Below, piece by piece: positions 1 to 8,832 of a stretch of DNA of 64,000 bases. The position numbers and the translations under genes were made by a program. The stretch spans positions 99,018 through 163,017 of the forward strand of contig JAPPNK010000025.1 of assembly GCA_028818695.1 (NCBI GenBank), written 5' to 3'. The notes under the pieces are model-generated. The model did not search any database. It was not told the origin of the DNA and was given only the letters and a program-made list of their open reading frames with translations. Source of the stretch: Candidatus Poribacteria bacterium. GTDB taxonomy: Bacteria; Poribacteria; WGA-4E; GCA-2687025. How positions within the stretch are numbered: the first letter of the stretch is position 1; each line of letters opens with the position of its first letter.

Positions 1-2
1 TC

Positions 3-446
3 AACGCGGACGCCCCGCTGCAGTTTGCCCGCGAAGCGGCGCCGTATCTCCGCCAAAACGCCCATGCGTCCGACGAAACGCCGACGCGCGGCTCCGTCGT
101 CGGAATCTCATCGTATGTGACGGAGTGGGAAGAGTTGAGCTCGGAGTATCTTCGGCATTACGCGGAATCGAAGCGGCGCATGGAGCGCGGGATGCTTACG
201 CTGGCGCGGGAGCTGCGCCCCGACAACATCAACGTGAATGTCATCGCCGTCGGGGTGGTTTATGCCGGCATGGGCATGGCGACCATCGAACGCAAGGAGG
301 AGGCGCTGCGCAGAGGGGAATTGCCTGTCGCCAAGTTTGCGTCGGCAGACGCGGTCGCGTTTGAGGCGCTGTGCTTGACGCATCCGCGCGCGCATTACAA
401 AACGGGGCGGATTGAAGTCCTGGACGGCGGGTGGAACCTGTTTTAA
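3..446 (+). CDS. SDR family oxidoreductase, C-terminal part (cut by window edge)
   Basis: The reading frame is open from base 3, so the gene begins before the window; 147 C-terminal residues are visible. The Y-x-x-x-K catalytic pair of short-chain dehydrogenases appears as YAESK, followed by the family helix (GMLTLARELRPDNINVNVIA) and an ending GRIEVLDGGWNLF, the usual SDR C-terminus (tGxxxxvDGG). A serine pair (GISSY) 20 residues upstream fits the catalytic Ser. A GTG at 117 is internal and not the real start, since the SDR fold continues upstream of it. The NAD(P)-binding half and the substrate cannot be seen. Confidence 0.8.
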   Translation, partial: NADAPLQFAREAAPYLRQNAHASDETPTRGSVVGISSYVTEWEELSSEYLRHYAESKRRMERGMLTLARELRPDNINVNVIAVGVVYAGMGMATIERKEEALRRGELPVAKFASADAVAFEALCLTHPRAHYKTGRIEVLDGGWNLF

Positions 447-536
447 CCCGCTCTTGACGCTCAAACGACGAATGCGTCGGCGCGTTATGATTGAAGCGCC
501 GCCGTATGCCCAGAGCGCGCGCCGACGCGCCCCAGC

Positions 537-565
537 TTGACAGAACCCGACGCGTACGGCATCAT
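537..565 (+). promoter_or_regulatory. Sigma-70-type promoter candidate
   Basis: TTGACA (537-542), 17-bp spacer, CATCAT (560-565). It lies 21 bp before the ATG at 587, which supports that start over the TTG at 491. Confidence 0.4.
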
Positions 566-586
566 GAAAACGTTGAATTTAGGCGA

Positions 587-1084
587 ATGAACAGCAGGAT
601 GGTACGGCTTAGCGCGTTTTATTTCTCATTTAGAGGGAGCATCGGCTGGGCGCAGTGGCTCCTAGGCTGCGTTTCGCTTTGCGCCGGCTATGTGGGTCTT
701 GGGATCGTCTCGGCGTTAGCCGACGATTATCCATCGACAAAAGACCTGTGGGTCGCCGCCCTTATTGTCGGAGCGGTTCTCTGTCTCTGGTCGGCAACAG
801 CCCTGACGCTGAAGGGGCTGCGCGGGCTATGGAACGGACGGATCCTGCGCTTTTTCTTTTCATTTGAAAGGCGCATCGGCTGGGGGAGTCTGCTCTTGGG
901 CTGCGTCTCGATCTGCGCCGGTTACGCCGCGCTTCTCAACATCTCCAGCTGGGGCCGCAACATCTGGTGGATTCATGCGCTCTGGATAATTATTTTGACG
1001 GGCGCGGGTCTGCTCGCTCTCTGGTCAGCCGCCGCCTTGACGGTCAAACGCCGGCGCGGTATGCGCTCTCGGACGCGCCCATGA
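587..1084 (+). CDS. Membrane protein with internal duplication
   Basis: A 165-residue protein not recognised as a known family. It is built of two similar halves: each begins FxFxxxIGWxxxLLGCVSxCAGY, runs through a second hydrophobic stretch (LIVGAVLCLWSATALTLK / IILTGAGLLALWSAAALTVK) and ends in basic residues, giving about four membrane segments. The ATG at 587 follows AGGCGA and a plausible promoter; an in-frame TTG at 491 would add a basic, low-complexity leader that looks non-coding. Its stop overlaps the next start as ATGA, so translation is probably coupled to the secreted propeller gene. A scaffold or anchoring role is only a guess. Confidence 0.6.
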   Translation: MNSRMVRLSAFYFSFRGSIGWAQWLLGCVSLCAGYVGLGIVSALADDYPSTKDLWVAALIVGAVLCLWSATALTLKGLRGLWNGRILRFFFSFERRIGWGSLLLGCVSICAGYAALLNISSWGRNIWWIHALWIIILTGAGLLALWSAAALTVKRRRGMRSRTRP

Positions 1085-3570
1085 AACGTCGACCTCAACC
1101 CGAACGGAAACAGAACCGTATGCCTACAAAACGACCGCTCTATTGGATATACTTCGCCGCTTGGACCGCTCTTCTCGCCTTCGCGCTGCCAGCGGCTCCC
1201 GCATTTGCCGACACTCATAACGAGATGGACGCCCCCTGGCCGCACTGGCGCGGACATGCCCAGAACGGCTCTTCAACCGAGACGGGACTCCCGGATTCTT
1301 GGGAGATGAACGGCAAGAACCATCTTTGGACAGCCGACATCGTTCTCCGATCGACGCCTGTCGTCATGAACGGGCGCGTCTATGTGATCGGGCGAACGGG
1401 GATGGACATCTCCGAGCAGGAGCGCGTCGCCTGCTTTGACGCGAAAACGGGCGATCTCGTCTGGGAGGACACATTTAACATCTATCTGACGACGATACCT
1501 TTCACGCGCGGCGGATGGGCAAATCCCGCCGGCGATCCTGAAACGGGAAACATCTATACGCACGGCGTCGGCGGCGTCTTCCGCGCATATGACAAGGACG
1601 GCAACATTCTCTGGTCAAAGTCGCTCACAGAGCTCTACGGGCGCATCTCCGGTTACGGCGGGCGCACGAACACTCCAGTCATCGTCGACGATCTCGTCGT
1701 CCTTAGTTATCTGAACTCCAGCTGGGGCGGACAGATTCCGCGGCATCGGTTCTGGGCGTTTGACAAAAAAACGGGAAGCCTTGCCTGGATAACGACCCTG
1801 CCCAACCCCCCGTATGACACGACCTACAGCGTTCCCGTCGTCGCGGACATCAATGGGCAGCGGCTGATTGTCACCGGCGGAGCGGACGGCTCCATTTACG
1901 CGCTTCAGGCTTCGACCGGCAAGATCGTCTGGTCATTCGCGCTCAGCAAACGCGGGATCAACGCCTCCGTCGTCGTCGACGGCGATAAGGTGTATGCCGC
2001 GCACAGCGAAGAAAACATCGGCTCCAGCGAGATGGGATCGGTCGTCTGCATCGATGGAACGGGCGAAGGGGACATCACCCAAAGCGGCGCTCTCTGGCGG
2101 CGCGACGGTTTCAGCGCCGGTTACGCCAGTCTTGCGGTTCACAACGGCGTCGTCTATGCGGTTGAAAACGCTTCAAACCTGATCGCGATGGACGGCGAGA
2201 CAGGGGACCCGCTCTGGACGCACAGCCTCGGGACGGTCGGCAAAGGCTCGCCCGTCATCGCCGACGGCAAAATCTACGCCCCCGAAGTGAACGGGCTGAT
2301 CCATATCCTGAAATTGACCGAAAACGGCGTTGAAACGCTGGATGTCGACAAGCTCCTGCTAGGCGACCGACCCGCTGAAATCTACGGCTCCCCCGCTGTC
2401 GGGTATCGGCGCGTCTATATTCCGACCGAGACGGGGCTTTACTGCATTGGAACGGACGCGGACGCTTCAACGAAGGTTTCGTCGCCTCCGATGCTGGGTC
2501 CGCGTCCTGAATCGGCGGATGAGAAGGTTGCGCAGCTGCAGATTCGTCCGGCGGAGGTTCTGTTGAAGCCGGGCGAATCGGTTCAGTTTACCGCTTACGC
2601 CTTCGCGGCGAACGGGCGGCTCATCGGCGCAAAAGAGGTTATATGGTCGGTCACAGGCGCGCAAGGCTCCGTCAACTACGCCGGCATGTTTCAAACGCAT
2701 TCGGCGGCGGCAGCAAGCGCAGGCATCGTCACCGCGGAAGAGGTGGCACCGCCCGGCCTTGACCGTCCGCTCCGTTCCCCGTCCGATTTTCAGCGGGCGA
2801 TCGGGTACGCTGTCAGCCTGCTCCGCCGAAAAGCGGGCAGCCCCGACGCGGAGCTCGTCAAAGGCTTCGTCGAGTCGGTTGATGAGAACGCCCTGACACT
2901 CGAGGACAGAAACGGGCAGCTCATTTCAACAAATATGAAAGCGGTCATCGGCGGCAAGTTCGACGGAATGCAGGCGGTCGGCCGCATCCGAATTTCGCCC
3001 AACCTGCCGTACTATGAGGATTTGACCGATGTTGCGGACGGACAGGCTCCAGGCTTCTGGATCGGCTCCGCCGGCAAATTCAAAACAATAGAGAGGGGCG
3101 GCGAACGGGTCTTGCATAAAGGGCGAGTCGCTCGAGGGCTTGACCGCTCCTACGTTTATATCGGCGCGCCGGACGCATCGGGCTATACCGTTCAAGCCGA
3201 CCTGATGGGAACGCGGCCCCGACGCAGCATGCCCGATATGGGGCTGATTGCCAACCGGTATGTGCTGACCCTGGAAGGGAACCATCAGGCGCTGCATATC
3301 TTCTCGTGGGCGTCCGACCTGCGCATGGCAAAACAGGTGCCGTTCAAATGGGAACCGGATGTCTGGTACCGCATGGAGCTGCGAGTCGACATAGAGGACG
3401 GCGAAGCGGTCGTTCGAGGCAAGGTGTGGAAACGCGTCAACCCTAAACCGGACGCCTGGACCATTGAAGCGGTCGACCCGTATCCGAACCTTGAAGGAAG
3501 CGCCGGCATCTACGGATTCTCCTATGCCGACATCTACTACGACAACATTACCGTTAGGAAAAGCGAATAA
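1081..3570 (+). CDS. Secreted PQQ-type beta-propeller protein with Ig-like and C-terminal sandwich domains
   Basis: 829 residues from the ATG that overlaps the upstream TGA; ATG 1120 is the alternative and sits closer to the signal peptide (hydrophobic stretch ending ALPAAPAFADT). Residues about 50-480 carry propeller blades of the PQQ/pyrrolo-quinoline type (repeats such as VYVIGRTG..ACFDAKTGDLVWED, VYAVENASNLIAMDGETGDPLWTH). A BIG2-like segment follows (IRPAEVLLKPGESVQFTAYA), and the last 200 residues resemble a LamG/DUF1080-like sugar-binding sandwich ending IYYDNITVRKSE. No PQQ-dehydrogenase catalytic signature was identified, so it is more likely a binding or scaffolding protein of the cell envelope. 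Predicted export through Sec. It is followed with a one-base TAATG overlap by a second propeller gene. Confidence 0.75.
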   Translation: MKRRPQPERKQNRMPTKRPLYWIYFAAWTALLAFALPAAPAFADTHNEMDAPWPHWRGHAQNGSSTETGLPDSWEMNGKNHLWTADIVLRSTPVVMNGRVYVIGRTGMDISEQERVACFDAKTGDLVWEDTFNIYLTTIPFTRGGWANPAGDPETGNIYTHGVGGVFRAYDKDGNILWSKSLTELYGRISGYGGRTNTPVIVDDLVVLSYLNSSWGGQIPRHRFWAFDKKTGSLAWITTLPNPPYDTTYSVPVVADINGQRLIVTGGADGSIYALQASTGKIVWSFALSKRGINASVVVDGDKVYAAHSEENIGSSEMGSVVCIDGTGEGDITQSGALWRRDGFSAGYASLAVHNGVVYAVENASNLIAMDGETGDPLWTHSLGTVGKGSPVIADGKIYAPEVNGLIHILKLTENGVETLDVDKLLLGDRPAEIYGSPAVGYRRVYIPTETGLYCIGTDADASTKVSSPPMLGPRPESADEKVAQLQIRPAEVLLKPGESVQFTAYAFAANGRLIGAKEVIWSVTGAQGSVNYAGMFQTHSAAAASAGIVTAEEVAPPGLDRPLRSPSDFQRAIGYAVSLLRRKAGSPDAELVKGFVESVDENALTLEDRNGQLISTNMKAVIGGKFDGMQAVGRIRISPNLPYYEDLTDVADGQAPGFWIGSAGKFKTIERGGERVLHKGRVARGLDRSYVYIGAPDASGYTVQADLMGTRPRRSMPDMGLIANRYVLTLEGNHQALHIFSWASDLRMAKQVPFKWEPDVWYRMELRVDIEDGEAVVRGKVWKRVNPKPDAWTIEAVDPYPNLEGSAGIYGFSYADIYYDNITVRKSE

Positions 3571-5069
3571 TGCGAACCGCACATTTAAGTTGGATCGCCG
3601 TCATCATCTTTAGCGCCGGCGTCTTGGCGCATGGCTCCTCTCACTTGCCCAGCGAACAAGACGCGACGATGTGGGGATTCACCCTCGGACGCAACATGGT
3701 CTCGCACGAAAAGAACCTCCCCGCCGAATGGGACCCCGCGACCGGCATGAACATCAAATGGACGGCAGAACTCGGCTCTCAAAGTTACGCTGGACCAGTT
3801 CTGCATGGAGGAAAGGTGTTTGTCGGCACCAACAACGAATCGTTCAAACAGCCCGTTCTGACCGGCGACCGCGGGAACATCATGGCGTTCCGTGAAGAAG
3901 ACGGCGAATTTCTATGGCAGACGACGCACACCAAACTGACGGCGGGGCGCGTGAACGACTGGCCCTACCAGGGCGTCTGCTCCGCGCCGTATATTGAAGG
4001 CGACCGGCTCTACTATGTCTCCAACCGCTGCACCGTCGTCTGCGTCGATACCGAAGGCTTTTACGACAGCCAAAACGACGGTCCCTACATTGGCGAAACC
4101 GACGTCACGATGCAGCATGGCGACATCGTCTGGGAATACGACATGATTGAGCAGCTGGAAGTGTTTCCGCACAACCTCGCTGTCTGCAGTCCGATCGCGG
4201 TCGGCGACCTGCTGTTTATCGTGACAGGAAACGGCGTGGACGAGGGGCATATCAACATTCCGTCCCCCTTTGCGCCGAGTTTCATTGCGCTCAACAAGAA
4301 GACGGGCGCGCTCGTTTGGGAAGACGCTTCGCCCGGGCAGAATATTCTTCACGGGCAATGGTCGAACCCGGCATACGGCGAAGCGGGCGGACGCGGACAG
4401 GTCATCTTCCCCGGCGGCGACGGATGGATCTATGCGCTGGATCCGAAAACGGGCGAACTGATCTGGAAATTCGACTGCAATCCGAAAGACTCGATCTGGG
4501 AGCTGGGCGGCGGAGGGACGCGCAACAACATCGTTTCAACCCCCGTTTTCCATGACGGCGTCGTCTATATCGGCGTCGGTCAAGACCCTGAACACGGCGA
4601 GGGCGAAGGGCATCTCTACGCCATCGACGCGACGAAGACGGGCGACATCACCGAAACGGGCGCCATATGGCATGTGTTCGGCGACGACGAAACGGCGAAA
4701 AGCGACAATCCGTTTGTGAAGAAAAAGAAATTCTACCGCACCATCTCCACCGTCTCCATCCATGACGGGCTTGTCTACGCCGCCGATCTGAACGGATATG
4801 TGTACTGCTTCGATGCGAAGACAGGCGAGAAAAAATGGAAGCATGACATGGAGGCGGCTGTCTGGGGTTCCACGCTCGTGGCGGACGGAAAGGTGTATAT
4901 CGGCGACGAGGACGGAGATATGGTTGTCCTGAAGGAGGGGCCGGAGCTGGAGGTTCTGTTTGAGGTGAACATGGGCAGCAGCATGTACACGACGCCTGTG
5001 CCGAAGGACGGAACGATCTATCTCGTCAGCCGAAATCGGCTCTTTGCGGTGGAAGCAGCCGCCGAATGA
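3570..5069 (+). CDS. Secreted PQQ-binding-like beta-propeller protein
   Basis: 499 residues. An N-terminal signal peptide (MRTAHLSWIAVIIFSAGVLAHG) precedes propeller blades throughout the chain, with typical endings such as FIALNKKTGALVWED, IYALDPKTGELIWKF and VYCFDAKTGEKKWKH. The segment GQWSNPAYGEAGGRGQVIFP resembles the central region of outer-membrane-biogenesis-like/PQQ propellers. The start overlaps the previous stop by one base, and the stop overlaps the next start (ATGA), so the propellers and the following ligase-like gene form one transcript. The ligand is unknown; calcium-like or quinone binding cannot be judged from the sequence. Confidence 0.75.
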   Translation: MRTAHLSWIAVIIFSAGVLAHGSSHLPSEQDATMWGFTLGRNMVSHEKNLPAEWDPATGMNIKWTAELGSQSYAGPVLHGGKVFVGTNNESFKQPVLTGDRGNIMAFREEDGEFLWQTTHTKLTAGRVNDWPYQGVCSAPYIEGDRLYYVSNRCTVVCVDTEGFYDSQNDGPYIGETDVTMQHGDIVWEYDMIEQLEVFPHNLAVCSPIAVGDLLFIVTGNGVDEGHINIPSPFAPSFIALNKKTGALVWEDASPGQNILHGQWSNPAYGEAGGRGQVIFPGGDGWIYALDPKTGELIWKFDCNPKDSIWELGGGGTRNNIVSTPVFHDGVVYIGVGQDPEHGEGEGHLYAIDATKTGDITETGAIWHVFGDDETAKSDNPFVKKKKFYRTISTVSIHDGLVYAADLNGYVYCFDAKTGEKKWKHDMEAAVWGSTLVADGKVYIGDEDGDMVVLKEGPELEVLFEVNMGSSMYTTPVPKDGTIYLVSRNRLFAVEAAAE

Positions 5070-6139
5070 GCTTAGAGGCAAAAGTTGCGGAGGCGCAGCG
5101 GCGTCTAGACGCGCATGTGCGCGAGATGATTCAGTGGCATTTTAGCCCCGAAACGGGCGCGCCGTTCTGGATCGACTACGCGCGCCGTCTCGACTTCGAT
5201 CCGCGCAAGGAGATTGGCGGCTTCGACGACCTGCATGCGCTCGGACCGTTCCAAGACGAATGGCTGCGCGGCGGACCGGTGCGCCGGTGGGTGCCGAAAG
5301 CGTACGAAAACAGCCCAGTCTATGTGTTTGAAACGGGCGGATCAACAGGGCTGCCGAAAAACCGCATCAGCGTCCGCGATTTTCAAATCGACTATGAGAT
5401 GTTCAGCGACTCGCTCTCGGAGGAGGGCTTCCCGCGCGGGGCAGACTGGCTCATGCTCGGCCCGACGGGACCGCGCCGGCTGCGCCTTGCGGTTGAGCAT
5501 CTGGCGCAAACGCGCGGCGGCGTCTGTTTCCATGTCGACATGGACCCGCGCTGGGTGAACCAGCTGATACGCGACGGCAAGCGCATGGAGATGGAGGCGT
5601 ATAAACGGCATGTGGTTGATCAGGGGCTGAAGATACTGCGCGCCCATGAGAGCGTCGCCTGCCTCTTCACAACGCCGAAACTGCTGGAGGCGCTGTGCGA
5701 AAAAATATCGCTGCAGCAGGCGGGCGTCAAGGGCATCTTCTGCGGCGGAACGGAGATGAACGCGCAGTTCAACCGCTTCGCGCGCGAGGAGCTGATCGCC
5801 GGCATTGAGTTTGTGCCGACCTACGGCAACACGCTCATGGGCTTGGCGATGTCGAAGCCGTTCGATCCCGCCGACGAGTATGCGATCACCTACTATCCGC
5901 CGCTGCCGCGCGCCTATATTGAGCTGCTTGATCCGTCCGACACGACGCGGCGAGTAGATTACGGCGAGACGGGGCGCGTCGCGCTGACGACGCTCACCAA
6001 AGAGTTCTTTATGCCGCGCTTTCTGGAGCGGGACGAGGCGGAACGCGCCGAGCCGATCGATCTATACCCTTGGGACGGCGTCGAGAATCTGCGGCTGTTG
6101 ACGGAGCTGCATGATACGGTGGTGGTGGGGGTGTATTGA
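5066..6139 (+). CDS. ANL-superfamily ligase-like protein without C-terminal domain
   Basis: 357 residues. The adenylation P-loop typical of acyl/aryl-CoA ligases is present as TGGSTGLPK (about residues 90-98), and the later stretch FCGGTEMNAQFNRFAREE followed by FVPTYGNTLMG corresponds to the adenine-binding part of PaaK/LuxE-type enzymes. Known PaaK-like ligases have a further mobile C-terminal domain of roughly 100 residues; here the chain stops just after the hinge region, so a thioesterification half-reaction may be missing or supplied in trans. Starts by ATGA overlap with the propeller gene. Might activate a carboxylate as acyl-adenylate; the substrate is unknown. Confidence 0.65.
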   Translation: MSLEAKVAEAQRRLDAHVREMIQWHFSPETGAPFWIDYARRLDFDPRKEIGGFDDLHALGPFQDEWLRGGPVRRWVPKAYENSPVYVFETGGSTGLPKNRISVRDFQIDYEMFSDSLSEEGFPRGADWLMLGPTGPRRLRLAVEHLAQTRGGVCFHVDMDPRWVNQLIRDGKRMEMEAYKRHVVDQGLKILRAHESVACLFTTPKLLEALCEKISLQQAGVKGIFCGGTEMNAQFNRFAREELIAGIEFVPTYGNTLMGLAMSKPFDPADEYAITYYPPLPRAYIELLDPSDTTRRVDYGETGRVALTTLTKEFFMPRFLERDEAERAEPIDLYPWDGVENLRLLTELHDTVVVGVY

Positions 6140-6164
6140 GCAGGCGCGTTCGGAATTGCCATGC

Positions 6165-7103
6165 CTATTCGCCTTTTCTGTATTCATCTCTGAAATAATT
6201 CACACCGCCATGCCTCTTCCATCTACCTTTATGATGCTCAATGTCTATGGGTTCGAACCCTAGAGCTTCCAGATCCGGAGGCGGACTCACCTTAAATGTC
6301 TCCGATTTGCCGTTTTTAAAGTTCAAGAATACTTTGCGCGTAAGGGAGCCGTCTTTCTCTCGATAATAGAAGATTTCAAAATTCTCGGTCATGTAACCGA
6401 CGGATCCGCCGCCGGTGTATGCAATGGTCGGCTCCTCTCGCATTCCGCCTTTATTCAGCAGAATATCCTCCGCCAACAAGACGTCAAAGCGGGCGACAAA
6501 GCTCCTCGCCACATAGGCGACATCGTCGCCTTCGCCAAATTCCCGCTTGACATATCCTTCTCTAGGCTCGCCAATAATCAACCCTTTTTCGATGGCGGCG
6601 TTCTGCTCATTCTCAATTTCTTTGCTCCGTTGGCGCGTCTCTTCAGAGGGTCTGTAAACGAGGGCTGTAGCGCCTTTAACCCGCTCCATGATTCCGACTT
6701 CTTCCAAAGGTCTGTGCCAATGCCATGTGTCCCAATGGGAGTAATCGGGCTTCCATCCTTCTGGAGGCTCGCCGATCTGCCCGTTGTCGTCGTATTCTCG
6801 GGCGGCGGCGTCCAAATCGTTGACAGAAGCCTCCGCGCCGACGGACGCCCGCCCGTTTTCATTGCCAGATCCGCCTTCCATATCGGCTGCTTTGGACGTC
6901 TGCCCAGTTTCAGACGCCGCGCCGTTCGCTGCCTTGGAGAAGGAGCGCAAGCGCGGAGATTGCTCGGCTTCATCCAAAGAGAAGACTGTCTCGACATCTT
7001 TGCCTGTATCGAAGACGCCGCGATGAAAGAGAAATGCGACCGCAACGATCGCAAGCGCCGTGAGTCCTGCGATGATCCAAAAGATTTGCTTGGTCTGTTT
7101 CAC
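6165..7103 (-). CDS. Membrane-anchored hypothetical protein
   Basis: 312 residues, family not recognised. The GTG at 7103 is chosen because AAGGAG sits nine bases upstream; ATGs at 7142 and 7175 lack such a site. A short basic start is followed by one membrane helix (IFWIIAGLTALAIVAVAFLF), then an acidic, Ser/Ala-rich linker and a folded-looking C-terminal region with mixed sequence from about residue 130 (GWKPDYSHWDTWHWHRPLEEVG onward in pieces). It probably has its soluble part outside the cytoplasm. Divergent from the M16 protease genes. Confidence 0.55.
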   Translation of the reverse strand: MKQTKQIFWIIAGLTALAIVAVAFLFHRGVFDTGKDVETVFSLDEAEQSPRLRSFSKAANGAASETGQTSKAADMEGGSGNENGRASVGAEASVNDLDAAAREYDDNGQIGEPPEGWKPDYSHWDTWHWHRPLEEVGIMERVKGATALVYRPSEETRQRSKEIENEQNAAIEKGLIIGEPREGYVKREFGEGDDVAYVARSFVARFDVLLAEDILLNKGGMREEPTIAYTGGGSVGYMTENFEIFYYREKDGSLTRKVFLNFKNGKSETFKVSPPPDLEALGFEPIDIEHHKGRWKRHGGVNYFRDEYRKGE

Positions 7104-7246
7104 TCTTCCAATCTCCTTATCATCCGCTGTCTCACTTGGCATACGCATCATAACGCAGAATTGTGTTGAGCGCAAGCTTCGCTTAATGCGCGGCTAAGAT
7201 TTCCGCATGCGCGGGAGTATCGGTGTCCAAATGCTGCCATAAGGCG

Positions 7247-7276
7247 TTTGCATCCGCCGCCCATTGAATGTATGAT
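7247..7276 (+). promoter_or_regulatory. Sigma-70-type promoter candidate for the M16 pair
   Basis: TTTGCA (7247-7252), 18-bp spacer, TATGAT (7271-7276); the predicted transcript start is about 20 bp before the ATG at 7303. Confidence 0.35.
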
Positions 7277-7302
7277 GCGTCCGTATGGAAACGGAGAGGT
7301 AT

Positions 7303-8832
7303 ATGATAGGCAATCGGTTCGTTCGCTTCGCCGCCCCGCTGATCTCCGCATGCGTCGCCTTGTGCTTGACCGCCTCGGCGCAAAACCTAGAGGAGCGGGT
7401 CGTCGAACACACGCTCGACAACGGAATGAAACTGCTCCTGATGCGCCGAGCGCAGTCGCCGACCGTCGCGCTGCATATTTGGGTCAAAGCAGGCTCCGTC
7501 GACGAACCGATCGACCGAACGGGCATTGCGCATATGCTGGAACATATGCTCTTTAAAGGAACCCGCCAGCTCGGCGCTCTCAACTACGAAGCGGAGAAGC
7601 CGCTGCTTGACAAACTGGACGAGCTCCATGCCCAGTACGATCCGCTCAAAGTCGCCGACGATCTCTCTGAGGAGCAAGCCGCCCTGCGCGACAGCCTCAA
7701 GGCGGAAATCGAGCGGGTTCAGGAGCAGGCGCGGGAGCTGGTTGTTCCAAGCCAAGTTTCAGAACTCTACGAATACGAAGGCGCCATTGGGCTGAACGCC
7801 GGCACCGGAACCGACTTCACGAACTATGTCGTCTCCCTTCCCGCCAACAAGATTGAGCTGTGGATGCGCATCGAAGCGGAGCGGATGCGCGACCCTGTGC
7901 TGCGCGAATTCTACACGGAGCGCGATGTTGTCATGGAGGAGCGGAAGCAGCGGTATGAAGCGAGCTCGTTTGGACGTTTGAGCGACGCGCTGCTCACAAC
8001 CGCGTTCAAGGCGCACCCCTACGGAACGCCTATCATCGGCTGGGAATCGGACATTGAACGGCTCAAACGGCCGGAAGCGGAGCTTTTCTTTAAGACGTAT
8101 TACGCGCCGAACAACGCCGTCGTGACGATCGTCGGCGACATTGACATCGAGTGGGTCATTGAGCGTATGACGCAGTATTTTAGCGACATACCCGCCCAGG
8201 AGATACCGCCGCGCATCGGCACAAAAGAGCCGAAACAGATTGGCGAACGGCGCGTCTATGTGAAATTTGCCGCGGAGCCGCGCCTGCAGGTCGCCTACCA
8301 TAAACCGACCATTCCGTCCTACGACGATTTTGTCTTTGACGTTATCAACAGTCTGCTCACATCGGGGCGCACCGCGCGTCTGTATAAGGCTCTGGTTGAA
8401 GAGCGGCAGGTCGCCTCGAGCGTCCGTTCGGTGAACGGATATCCAGGCGCGCGTTTTCCGAACCTGTTCATGATCGACATTGTTCCGCGCAGCCCGCACA
8501 CGCCGACGCAGGTTGAGCGGGCTTTGTACGCCGAACTGGAACGGCTTAAAAATGAGCCGGTCAGCGATCGGGAACTGCAAAAAGTGCGCAACCAGTTTCA
8601 AGCCGACTTCATCCGCGGGCTTAATTCGAACGCGGGGATGGCGAGTCAGCTGGGCTACTATGAGCTGATCGCCGGGTCGTGGCGTTATACGCAGACGCTT
8701 TTAGACACGGTGAACCGCATCGATGCGGAGGATATTCAGCGGGTCGCGCGGGAGTATTTAACATGGGAAAATCGGACGGTCGCTGTTCTGGTTCGAGAGG
8801 CGCCGGCAGCGCAGGAGGAGGCGGGCAAATGA
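7303..8832 (+). CDS. M16 family zinc metalloprotease (catalytic subunit)
   Basis: 509 residues. The inverted zinc motif HxxEH is present as HMLEH (His77, Glu80, His81), within GIAHMLEHMLFKGT, and a downstream acidic segment (ERDVVMEERKQRYE) can supply the third ligand. An insertion of about 60 residues after the motif, rich in charged helices, separates it from the rest of the N-terminal M16 domain. The start at 7303 follows GGAGAGG and opens a signal peptide (MIGNRFVRFAAPLISACVALCLTASA in overlapping pieces), so the enzyme should act in the periplasm. Two M16 domains are present. Its stop overlaps the start of a non-catalytic partner by ATGA, as in bacterial heterodimeric M16B peptidases. 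Confidence 0.85.
   Translation: MIGNRFVRFAAPLISACVALCLTASAQNLEERVVEHTLDNGMKLLLMRRAQSPTVALHIWVKAGSVDEPIDRTGIAHMLEHMLFKGTRQLGALNYEAEKPLLDKLDELHAQYDPLKVADDLSEEQAALRDSLKAEIERVQEQARELVVPSQVSELYEYEGAIGLNAGTGTDFTNYVVSLPANKIELWMRIEAERMRDPVLREFYTERDVVMEERKQRYEASSFGRLSDALLTTAFKAHPYGTPIIGWESDIERLKRPEAELFFKTYYAPNNAVVTIVGDIDIEWVIERMTQYFSDIPAQEIPPRIGTKEPKQIGERRVYVKFAAEPRLQVAYHKPTIPSYDDFVFDVINSLLTSGRTARLYKALVEERQVASSVRSVNGYPGARFPNLFMIDIVPRSPHTPTQVERALYAELERLKNEPVSDRELQKVRNQFQADFIRGLNSNAGMASQLGYYELIAGSWRYTQTLLDTVNRIDAEDIQRVAREYLTWENRTVAVLVREAPAAQEEAGK

Noticed and set aside
117-446. GTG start of the SDR gene at 117
   Set aside because: The SDR frame is open and in keeping with the family upstream of this codon; the gene is cut by the window edge.
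491-586. TTG-initiated N-terminal extension of the duplicated membrane protein
   Set aside because: The segment is basic and low complexity, and a promoter candidate lies at 537-565, within it.
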